Source: an uncultured Kangiella sp.
Lineage (GTDB): Bacteria; Pseudomonadota; Gammaproteobacteria; Enterobacterales; Kangiellaceae
Direction of reading: 5' to 3'
DNA length: 64,000 nt
Assembly (NCBI GenBank): GCA_947503435.1
Contig: CANNDL010000002.1
Coordinates: 1-64,000, forward strand
This document shows positions 55,914 through 64,000 of the stretch, piece after piece; position 1 is the first letter of the stretch, and each line of letters starts with the position of its first letter. The position numbers and the translations under genes are program-made. The notes beneath the pieces are model-generated. The model had not been told where the DNA came from, did not search any database, and saw nothing but the letters and a program-made list of their open reading frames with translations.

Positions 55914-56959
55914 GTCTATTCGGTGATGAAGATTTACCAGCAGTTGTGTCTCGAGAGTCACAATTAGATTTTTGGAATCAAGCTGCATTTGCGCAAATTC
56001 TTGAGCAATTCAAATCAGGTTCAATGCACCATGGCATTTTGCTACTCGGAGCTGATGGTATTGGCCGTGAAACCTTCGCCGATGAATTTGCGCGCTGGGT
56101 GTTATGTCAAAATAATGAGTCTGTTGATTCAGCATGCGGTAATTGCAAATCTTGTAGTTTATATGATGCAGAAAGCCATCCTGATTATCGCATGCTTTTG
56201 ATTGAAGAAGATAAGACTCAGATTTCTGTCGATCAAGTGCGTCAACTCATTAGCTCAATGCATGAATCTGCGCATCAAAATGGCTGGAAAGTAGCCAACA
56301 TTTCACCTGTTAACGGCTTGAATCAGAATTCTTATAACGCCTTGTTAAAAACTTTGGAAGAGCCTCAACCCAATACTTTGATTATTTTGCAAGCCGAGCA
56401 GTTAGAACAAGTGCCAGCAACTATCCGTAGTCGCAGCCAGCTTTTTCCTCTTAAAATTGATAAACAAACTGCTATTAGTGAATGGTTAGAGCAGCGCAAA
56501 GGTTACATGACGGATGATTTAAAACTTGCGGTAAATTTATTTCCCCAAGCACCATACAAAGCGGAAGATTTTGCAAATAATGGTGATGCGTTCAAATGTG
56601 GTGAGTTTATTTTTGACATAGCTTTTTTGGTCGAAGGAAAAGAAACTGCACTAAATATTGCTGAAAAATGGCTGCCTGATATAGAAGACTGCAGTCTTTG
56701 GTTGCAGTTATTAATGCGAGATTTATTAATCTTATCGCAAACAGCTTCGCCACAGATGGTGGTTCTAAAAGGCCAACTTGAAGCGATAACCATAATTGCA
56801 GACTCTTTGAATGAAAAAGGTTTAATGCAACTCAATGAAAAAATCATTGAGCTTAGAAGCTTGATAATCAAGAAAAGTCCAGTTAATCTAAGTTCATCTT
56901 GGCAAGCTTTGTTAATTTATATCACTCAATTAGCACAAAAATTTAAGAAAAGCGCATAA
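55910..56959 (+). CDS. holB: DNA polymerase III delta' subunit
   Basis: CGNCKSCSLYDAESHPDYRML; NSYNALLKTLEEPQPNTLIIL. Confidence 0.93.
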   Translation: MSLFGDEDLPAVVSRESQLDFWNQAAFAQILEQFKSGSMHHGILLLGADGIGRETFADEFARWVLCQNNESVDSACGNCKSCSLYDAESHPDYRMLLIEEDKTQISVDQVRQLISSMHESAHQNGWKVANISPVNGLNQNSYNALLKTLEEPQPNTLIILQAEQLEQVPATIRSRSQLFPLKIDKQTAISEWLEQRKGYMTDDLKLAVNLFPQAPYKAEDFANNGDAFKCGEFIFDIAFLVEGKETALNIAEKWLPDIEDCSLWLQLLMRDLLILSQTASPQMVVLKGQLEAITIIADSLNEKGLMQLNEKIIELRSLIIKKSPVNLSSSWQALLIYITQLAQKFKKSA

Positions 56960-56968
56960 GGATACTGA

Positions 56969-57319
56969 ATGAAAATTGAACGCACCGGCCCAGGTATTTT
57001 AACTATTACTGTAGAAGATAAAGATGATCTTTATGCAGCTTATATGCCTTACGTAGAAAATGGCGGTATTTTTATTCAAACTACTAAGGATTACAGCTTA
57101 GGCGATGAAGTATTTATGCTATTGGCTTTGATTGACGATCCAGAAAAACTGCCAATTGCAGGAAAGGTTGCTTGGATTACTCCTAAAAATGCTCAAGCGA
57201 ATCGTAAAGCTGGTATAGGAATACAATTCAGTGAGCAAGACCAAGGTAAAACTCGCTCAAAAATTGAAAATATGCTGGTAGGCCGTTTAGATTCTGAGAA
57301 AGCAACTCATACCATGTAA
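56969..57319 (+). CDS. PilZ domain protein
   Basis: NGGIFIQTTKDYSLGDEVFMLLALIDDPEKLPIAGKVAWITPKNA; holB-pilZ-tatD gene order. Confidence 0.85.
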   Translation: MKIERTGPGILTITVEDKDDLYAAYMPYVENGGIFIQTTKDYSLGDEVFMLLALIDDPEKLPIAGKVAWITPKNAQANRKAGIGIQFSEQDQGKTRSKIENMLVGRLDSEKATHTM

Positions 57320-57393
57320 CGACCTAGCTCTCTTTTTTCTTACAGGACTTTTCTATACAATCTCAGTAACTTCTTTTTTTACTGACATTCCAA

Positions 57394-58170
57394 ATGCTAA
57401 TAGACTCCCACTGCCACTTAGATCGTTTAGATTTGAGTGCGTACGATAATGATTTAAACAAAGCCCTAGACTTTGCTCGTTCCCGTGGAGTAGGCCATAT
57501 GCTATGCGTAGGCATTACTATGGATAAATTCGCTGACGTACTGAATATAGCTGAGGCTAATGAGGATATTTCATGTTCAGTGGGTATACACCCTCTGTAT
57601 GACGCTGTTGCAGATACGGATGTAGAGCTCTTGATTGAGAAATCGAACCACCCTAAGGTAGTGGCAATTGGTGAAACGGGTTTAGATTATTTTTATAATA
57701 AAGAAGCGTCCAACCACATACTGCAGCAAAATAGTTTTCGCAAACATATCCAGGCTGCAAGGCAAGTTAATAAGCCAGTTATTGTCCATACTCGTGATGC
57801 GCGACAAGATACGCTAGACATATTGCGTGAAGAAAAAGCAGAAGAGTGTGGCGGTGTTTTGCATTGCTTTACTGAAAGCTGGGAAATGGCCAAAGCCGCT
57901 TTAGATTTAGATTTTTATATATCTTTCTCGGGGATAGTAACCTTTAAAAATGCTTCAGAGTTACGTGACGTTTGCCGCAAAGTCCCATTAGATAGATTAT
58001 TAATAGAAACTGATTCACCATACCTAGCGCCAGTGCCTTATCGTGGCAAGTCGAATGTTCCTGCATATGTTAAAGAAGTAGGGCAGTTTGTTGCCGATCT
58101 GCATCATATTAGCTTTGATGAAATTTGTGATATAACTAGTAATAATTTTAAATCCCTATTTAGGCGATAA
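57394..58170 (+). CDS. TatD family deoxyribonuclease (YcfH-like)
   Basis: LIDSHCHLDRLDLSAY; GETGLDYFYNK; RLLIETDSPYLAPVPYRGK. Confidence 0.95.
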   Translation: MLIDSHCHLDRLDLSAYDNDLNKALDFARSRGVGHMLCVGITMDKFADVLNIAEANEDISCSVGIHPLYDAVADTDVELLIEKSNHPKVVAIGETGLDYFYNKEASNHILQQNSFRKHIQAARQVNKPVIVHTRDARQDTLDILREEKAEECGGVLHCFTESWEMAKAALDLDFYISFSGIVTFKNASELRDVCRKVPLDRLLIETDSPYLAPVPYRGKSNVPAYVKEVGQFVADLHHISFDEICDITSNNFKSLFRR

Positions 58171-58172
58171 TA

Positions 58173-59246
58173 TTGACTAAAGTCCTAATTGTTGGTGCAG
58201 GCCCAACAGGTTTAACTGCAGCTTTAGAGTTGGCGCGACAAGGTATAATTGCCAAGGTTATCGACAAGCGCGATGCGGCATCTACTTTAAGCCGCGCTGT
58301 AGGCATTACCCCGCGAAGTTTGGAGCTACTTTCTGGGACAGGAGTCGATAAAGATTTAATTGCTGAAAGCATCATTGTTAAAGGCATGAGAATTTACCGC
58401 AATAACAAACTTTGCTTATCAGTGCCATTTAATTCTAAAGCCGCTTATTTTCATACGTTACTAGGCTTACCTCAAGACCGAACCGAAGCCATCTTGGCTG
58501 AAGCTTATGCCAAGCTAGATGGTCACGTTGATTATGGCGTTAAATTCACAGGATTGAAGCAAGTCGATAATCAGATCAAAGTATCCATGCTTAAAAATGG
58601 ACATGAAGCTGTAGAGCTTTATGACTATGTAATTGGCGCCGATGGTGTTAGAAGTCAAGTACGTGAATCTATTGGTATTAAATATTTGGGTTATGACCTA
58701 GACGAGACCTGGTCAATAGCTGATGTCAACGTGGATAATTGGCAACATGCTGATGAGTTTACTATTTTCCAATTGTCGCATGGTAAAATATTGGTGGTAG
58801 TCGCTATTGGTAAAAATCGTTATCGATTAGTTTCCAATACCGCAAACGCTTTAAAAGTGCTTCCGATTGCTTTGAATATCAAAAAAATTAATCGGGAAGG
58901 CACGTTCAAAATTTCAGTTAGACAAGCTGAAAGCTACTCTAAAGGTCGTGTGCATTTAGCTGGGGATGCTGCTCATTGTCATTCACCAGTAGGTGGTCGA
59001 GGCATGAACATGGGAATTGGCGATGCCCACGAGCTTGCTAAACGTTTGGTTGCAGGCGATCTAGAGAGCTATTCCACAGTTCGTCATGCAGAAGGGCGGA
59101 AAGTCATCCCAGTTACCGAAAGAGGGCGCAGAATATTGTCTTCTAAATCCGTCGTTATCAGATCAATATTCCGCAGTTTTTTATTTTTAGCTAATAATAT
59201 CCCATGGTTAAACAAACGCTTAAGTCGCTTGGCAGTTGAGTTTTAA
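58173..59246 (+). CDS. FAD-dependent monooxygenase (TTG start)
   Basis: VLIVGAGPTGLTAALELARQGI; VHLAGDAAHCHSPVGGRGMNMGIGDAHELAKRL. Confidence 0.88.
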   Translation: MTKVLIVGAGPTGLTAALELARQGIIAKVIDKRDAASTLSRAVGITPRSLELLSGTGVDKDLIAESIIVKGMRIYRNNKLCLSVPFNSKAAYFHTLLGLPQDRTEAILAEAYAKLDGHVDYGVKFTGLKQVDNQIKVSMLKNGHEAVELYDYVIGADGVRSQVRESIGIKYLGYDLDETWSIADVNVDNWQHADEFTIFQLSHGKILVVVAIGKNRYRLVSNTANALKVLPIALNIKKINREGTFKISVRQAESYSKGRVHLAGDAAHCHSPVGGRGMNMGIGDAHELAKRLVAGDLESYSTVRHAEGRKVIPVTERGRRILSSKSVVIRSIFRSFLFLANNIPWLNKRLSRLAVEF

Positions 59247-59250
59247 ACAT

Positions 59251-60777
59251 TTACTCTAGATATTTATCGATATTGATCTTTCTTACCGATTCATTGGCTT
59301 GTTTTATTTTTTCAAGAATTGAATCCAGAGTGCCTCTATCAAGTACTTTACCATTTAAAATTACTGAGCTAATCGAACGAGTGTTGCTGATATCTTCTAG
59401 TGGGTTTTTGTCTAAAATAACCAGATCAGCGCGTAATCCTTTGGCTATTTTCCCCGAGTTAAAATTCATCCACTTCGAAGGGGCGAGAGTAGCGGCGTTT
59501 AGAATCTGAGGGTTTGTTAATCCTGAATTACTTAAAGACTGTAATTCGTCATGAGTAGAGAAGCCTGCAATAGTGCCAGCGGTATTCGAGTCTGTACCTG
59601 TAATGATGGTAACGTCATTATCTATTAGCGCTTTAGCCATAATATGTATCGCTTTTACATAGGTTTGATTGAACTTCATGGATGCATCAAAGTTTTCTGG
59701 TTTTAACCCTATGTACTGAGCTTCATAGCGGTTCGAGCCGGGTAACCAACCATCCATAAAGTAAGAACCTTCAATTATTCCTGAGTTTTGATACTCAAGC
59801 TCAATGGTTTTTAAAAAGTTCTCTAAGTCAAAGCGTTGTTTAGGCAGGGTATCCATTAGCCAGACGGTTGATGATACTGTAATACCACTGGCTTTAACTT
59901 TTTTGGCTATAGAGTCAGCGTGCTGATTTAAGTATTCAAGATAAGCTTCTTCTTTGCGATATATGCCGCCAAAGTCTTCCATAGTTGCTTTAGTAATCTC
60001 TTCTATATGAGCAAGCTGAGATTGGCCAGACTGATACAATTCTTCTAAGGAGATCTCTTGTGGCATATGTCCTATAACAGGCAGCTTTTGTTTGTTAGCT
60101 TCCTCAATTAATGCATAGTAAACATCCTTATCAAGCCACTCATAAACTTTAACGGCGTCATAACCTTGCTGTTTGAATTTCTTCACCGCTTTACGAGCTT
60201 GTTCTGGCGTGTTTATTCCTGGTAGGGTGCCGAACCATTCTCTAATAGTTCGCATAAGACTTTCTTCCTTGCTATTCATCCCCGCGGTGGATAAAAATAT
60301 CTGTGGGCTAAGGGCGCCTTCTTCAGCTTCTTTTTTCCAATCTAAAAGTTCAGGACTGCTACTAAGTACAGCTATTTGAGTCACGCCATTGACTAAATAG
60401 AGCAATAAATCATTTTTACTTTTGTAGGTATGAGCATGGGTATCTGCTAGTCCAGGTATCAAATACTTGCTATTTCCATCTATTATTGAATAGTCTTCTG
60501 GGATTGAGCTGGAGTTACTGATGCTTTGTATCACTCCGTCTTTAATTAAAACGGTTTGATTTTCTATCATACGCTCAGAATCTTCTGAAAGAACTGATAT
60601 CCTGGTGATTGCTACTGGCGAGTCAGATAGCTGGAAATCGGTATGGTCAATTACAGGTGTGTTGAGGCCATTTCCATGAGCTATTTCTGCCTTAATAAAG
60701 GTAATGGTTATAAAAACTGCAAAAACAACTAGCAAAGCGAGGCTTACCAGGGCTTTTTTTAAAGTGGATAATTTCAT
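59251..60777 (-). CDS. Amidohydrolase family protein
   Basis: GNSKYLIPGLADTHAHTY; HIEEITK; TGTDSNTAGTIAGFSTHDELQSLSNSGLTNPQILNAATLAPSKWM. Confidence 0.88.
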   Translation of the reverse strand: MKLSTLKKALVSLALLVVFAVFITITFIKAEIAHGNGLNTPVIDHTDFQLSDSPVAITRISVLSEDSERMIENQTVLIKDGVIQSISNSSSIPEDYSIIDGNSKYLIPGLADTHAHTYKSKNDLLLYLVNGVTQIAVLSSSPELLDWKKEAEEGALSPQIFLSTAGMNSKEESLMRTIREWFGTLPGINTPEQARKAVKKFKQQGYDAVKVYEWLDKDVYYALIEEANKQKLPVIGHMPQEISLEELYQSGQSQLAHIEEITKATMEDFGGIYRKEEAYLEYLNQHADSIAKKVKASGITVSSTVWLMDTLPKQRFDLENFLKTIELEYQNSGIIEGSYFMDGWLPGSNRYEAQYIGLKPENFDASMKFNQTYVKAIHIMAKALIDNDVTIITGTDSNTAGTIAGFSTHDELQSLSNSGLTNPQILNAATLAPSKWMNFNSGKIAKGLRADLVILDKNPLEDISNTRSISSVILNGKVLDRGTLDSILEKIKQANESVRKINIDKYLE

Positions 60778-60877
60778 TCTAAAAATTTCAATTTGCTATT
60801 AAAGAATCATAATTTTAGGAGAGACTGGTTATATCACCTCCCAAAACATAGTTTGAGAGTGATTATTTGAGAAAAAA

Positions 60878-62005
60878 CTAACTTTTGGATGTTATGTAAG
60901 CTTTCGGCGTCATATTTTCGAATTTTTTAAAGGCGCGATAAAAACTTGCTTGGGAGTTAAATCCTGAATCTAGCGCGATGTTTAGAATGGATTGTCCTTC
61001 TTTATAGTCATCTAGTTTAGATTTAACATGCTTAATACGATATGAATTCATCAAATCTCTGAAGTTTTGACTAAACTTTTGATTTATCACGAAAGACAAG
61101 TTCCCGGATGAGGTATCGATCAATTTAGCCAATTGATTGAGAGTGATTTCTGGATCTAGGTAGATTGTTTCTTGTTCAAGCTGTTGGATCAGATTTTCTT
61201 CGACATTCTTGATGTTCTCATCATCTAACTTGGATGCAACTTGCTGAATTTTTTGTTTATCTGCATGCAGTGATGCCGCTTCTAAACGGTAACCCTTGAA
61301 CCCTATGTAGTAGATTGTGGCGGCAACGTAAAGGTTAAGTAGTTGCCAGTGATTTAATCCTTGCGATCTTTGTTGGCTATATAAATCAATTAGCTCGTTA
61401 ATGAAAACCAGTATTACGGCTATACCCATTAAGGCTATCAACTTTTTAAGCCATTGATATACATTATCGGCTTGTTTGAGTTTTAAGCTTTTAGTTTGCT
61501 CTCTAAAGTTAATGATTAAGTTAATGCTAAAAAAGCCGTATATAAAGTTGGAAATAATGATTAGGTAATCTTCAATTTCATTGGTTTGATGGTAATAAAG
61601 CGCTGCAGCCGTTTGCCATTGCTGCTCAATGCTAGGTTCCATAAAGGTCTGAAGATAGACGTTGATATCATTGACTAAATATAAAGCACCAGGGAGTAGG
61701 TGTAATAAATAGATATTTCGCCACTTAAAGTTCTTTTGAGTCAGTGAACAGACATATAAATAAAACAGTGGCGGTATAAACAGTTCCCAAGCAAGCGGTA
61801 AATAGCGTATTTGTGGTATTTGCGACCAACCAACATTATGGAAAACCATTCTAAAACTTACGATACACAAAAGTATCAAGCTAGTGCCGAGTAGACGTTT
61901 ACTGGTTTTTGCTTGCTTGGATTTAAACAATAAAAGACTGGTTATTAGGCCTTGCGCTATACAGGCTAAAATCACTAGATCAAATAATGAGAAGAGTGGA
62001 GACAT
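60878..62005 (-). CDS. AraC family regulator with N-terminal multi-TM domain
   Basis: TM-rich N-terminus; C-terminal HTH LNIALDSGFNSQASFYRAFKKFENMTPKAY. Confidence 0.88.
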   Translation of the reverse strand: MSPLFSLFDLVILACIAQGLITSLLLFKSKQAKTSKRLLGTSLILLCIVSFRMVFHNVGWSQIPQIRYLPLAWELFIPPLFYLYVCSLTQKNFKWRNIYLLHLLPGALYLVNDINVYLQTFMEPSIEQQWQTAAALYYHQTNEIEDYLIIISNFIYGFFSINLIINFREQTKSLKLKQADNVYQWLKKLIALMGIAVILVFINELIDLYSQQRSQGLNHWQLLNLYVAATIYYIGFKGYRLEAASLHADKQKIQQVASKLDDENIKNVEENLIQQLEQETIYLDPEITLNQLAKLIDTSSGNLSFVINQKFSQNFRDLMNSYRIKHVKSKLDDYKEGQSILNIALDSGFNSQASFYRAFKKFENMTPKAYITSKS

Positions 62006-62120
62006 AAGTTAGTTATTTCGTCTAGCTAGCTTTGATTTAAGGCTTGCAGCTAGTGTCATGTAATTCACTTTTAGATGCAAGTTGTTACTAAAATGGCCTA
62101 AATAAATTGAATATGCCAAA

Positions 62121-62137
62121 ATCTAGTCAGACCAGTT
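62121..62137. promoter_or_regulatory. Candidate FadR-type operator upstream of gcdH
   Basis: ATCTAGTCAGACCAGTT, close to the E. coli FadR consensus AACTGGTCNGACCAGTT. Confidence 0.45.
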
Positions 62138-62226
62138 AATCAGGGCTGGTTAATTAACGGCAATTTGCGTATATTTCGTGCACAGAATTAACGCCAAACA
62201 TATTCACCAAATATAAAGAAATTACT

Positions 62227-63405
62227 ATGTCAAAAGCATTATTAGAACATTGGGATGACATCCTATTATTAGACGAGCAACTCACTGAAGAAGAACGCAT
62301 GATCCGCGATGCTGCGCGTGATTATTGCCAAGAAAAGCTCATGCCTCGCATATTAGAAGCTAATCGTCATGAGATCTTCGATCGCGAAATCATGACGGAA
62401 TTAGGCGAGCTAGGATTATTAGGCTCAACTATTGACGGTTATGGCTGTGCTGGTGCTTCTTATGTGGCTTATGGGTTAGTGGCACGCGAAGTAGAGCGTG
62501 TAGATTCAGGTTATCGTTCTGCTCTATCGGTTCAATCAAGTTTGGTAATGCATCCAATTAATGCTTATGGCACCGAAGCGCAAAAAGAAAAGTTCTTGCC
62601 AAAGCTAGCAACGGGCGAATGGGTTGGTTGTTTCGGTTTAACTGAACCAGACTCTGGTTCAGATCCAGCTAGCATGAAAACACGTGCGAAGAAAGTTGAT
62701 GGCGGTTATATCTTAACAGGCAACAAGATGTGGATTACTAACTCGCCAATTGCTGACGTATTCGTAGTTTGGGCGAAGGATGATGAAGGCGATATCCGTG
62801 GCTTTGTTTTAGAAAAGGGTATGGAAGGTTTGTCCGCTCCTAAAATCGAAGGCAAGTTCTCGCTAAGAGCTTCTATCACGGGTGAAATTGTGATGGATGA
62901 GGTATTTGTACCAGAAGAGAACAAATTCCCTGAAGTAAAAGGTTTAGGCGGTCCATTTGGCTGCTTAAATGTAGCTCGCTATGGTATTTCATGGGGTGCA
63001 TTAGGCGCTGCAGAGTTCTGTTGGCATGCTGCCCGTCAATACGGTTTAGAACGCAAGCAATTTAATAAGCCTTTAGCATCAATGCAGTTATTCCAAAAGA
63101 AATTAGCAGACATGCAAACTGAAATTACATTGGGTCTTCAAGGTTCATTAAGAGTAGGGCGCTTAATTGATGAGAAAGCGTTTAAGCCAGAAATGATTTC
63201 GTTAGTGAAACGTAATTCTTGTGGTAAAGCTTTAGATATCGCTCGTATGGCTCGTGATATGCATGGCGGTAACGGCATTGCTGACGAGTTCCACGTGATT
63301 CGTCATTCAATGAATTTAGAAGCCGTAAACACCTATGAAGGCACTCATGATATTCATGCGCTTATTCTTGGACGCTCTCAGACAGGCTTGCAAGCTTTCA
63401 TGTAA
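62227..63405 (+). CDS. gcdH: Glutaryl-CoA dehydrogenase-like acyl-CoA dehydrogenase
   Basis: [76 protein letters not shown]. Confidence 0.92.
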   Translation: MSKALLEHWDDILLLDEQLTEEERMIRDAARDYCQEKLMPRILEANRHEIFDREIMTELGELGLLGSTIDGYGCAGASYVAYGLVAREVERVDSGYRSALSVQSSLVMHPINAYGTEAQKEKFLPKLATGEWVGCFGLTEPDSGSDPASMKTRAKKVDGGYILTGNKMWITNSPIADVFVVWAKDDEGDIRGFVLEKGMEGLSAPKIEGKFSLRASITGEIVMDEVFVPEENKFPEVKGLGGPFGCLNVARYGISWGALGAAEFCWHAARQYGLERKQFNKPLASMQLFQKKLADMQTEITLGLQGSLRVGRLIDEKAFKPEMISLVKRNSCGKALDIARMARDMHGGNGIADEFHVIRHSMNLEAVNTYEGTHDIHALILGRSQTGLQAFM

Positions 63406-63425
63406 CTCATGAGTTGAAAGTTACT

Positions 63426-63449
63426 AAAGGGGCATATTGCCCCTTTTTT
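63426..63449 (+). terminator. Rho-independent terminator of gcdH
   Basis: AAAGGGGCA-tat-TGCCCCTTTTTT. Confidence 0.88.
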
Positions 63450-63682
63450 ATTACCTAAATTTGCTATATAGATGGGATTTATGGCGATAAATTGTCAACT
63501 ACACGTAAAATACACACTTTTTCACATAGTAAAGCTTGTAATTTACGTTAATTTACGCAACCTTAGACGTATTAATGCGTCATTAATAAAAGACGCCATA
63601 TAATGAATTTTCTTTTGAATTTAAAGCGCTTAGCTAAATTCAAAAATGATTTAAATAAAGATACAGCTAAAATAGGTACTTG

Positions 63683-64000
63683 ATGAAGTTTAATAGCTCA
63701 ATACTAAAAAAATCCGTAATTTCCATAAGTGTCGCACTTGGCCTCGTTTCCAATTCGCTTTGGGCAGATGCAGCCAAGTCAACTCAGCTTGATAAAAGTG
63801 AATACCAAGTTCCTGCATCAGCAAGCAAAAATATCAGTCCCGATGAAAAGTTAAGAAGAGTAGGGCAGTTAAATACATCAATATTGATGCAGCTACATTA
63901 CGAGCATCCTTTATTTGATAACAAGCTCTCCAGAGAATCTTTTAAGCAAATGATCAAGATGTTTGACCGGAATAAAAGTTATTTCTTAGCGTCAGATGTA
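63683..64000 (+). CDS. prc: Tail-specific (carboxy-terminal) protease Prc, 3'-truncated by window; not in supplied ORF track
   Basis: Hand translation: MKFNSSILKKSVISISVALGLVSNSLWADA...NTSILMQLHYEHPLFDNKLSRESFKQMIKMFDRNKSYFLASDV. Confidence 0.85.
   Translation, partial: MKFNSSILKKSVISISVALGLVSNSLWADAAKSTQLDKSEYQVPASASKNISPDEKLRRVGQLNTSILMQLHYEHPLFDNKLSRESFKQMIKMFDRNKSYFLASDV

Overview
The window looks like a chromosomal segment of an AT-rich gammaproteobacterium. Gene content and order suggest a Kangiella/Aliikangiella-like or other marine lineage, but that is inference. It is mostly core genome: cysZ, smc-zipA-ligA, rne/rluC (divergent), recA-recX-alaS-csrA-tRNA-Ser(GCU)-tRNA-Arg(ACG), ansA, sppA, fadH-like, rimK plus a RimK-associated protease, maf, yceD-rpmF-plsX-fabH-fabD...fabG...acpP-fabF...pabC-mltG-tmk-holB-pilZ-tatD, gcdH, and the 5' end of prc. 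Accessory insertions: (i) a collagen-like protein and an LVIVD-type beta-propeller at the left edge; (ii) a four-gene module (TetR regulator, diheme cytochrome c lipoprotein, parallel beta-helix lipoprotein, TonB-dependent receptor) lodged between fabD and fabG; (iii) a small membrane protein and ltrA between fabG and acpP; (iv) a YafK-like L,D-transpeptidase between fabF and pabC. Best leads: the beta-helix/cytochrome/TonB-receptor module of unknown function; a one-domain voltage-gated channel with a TLEGWTE selectivity filter, resembling native prokaryotic calcium channels; FadR-like palindromes upstream of gcdH and fadH; a CsrA-type GGA-loop hairpin in the csrA leader; and a three-segment mutually exclusive hairpin between acpP and fabF. 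No CRISPR array, rRNA, transposase or prophage was seen. All calls are from reading the sequence; no database search was run.
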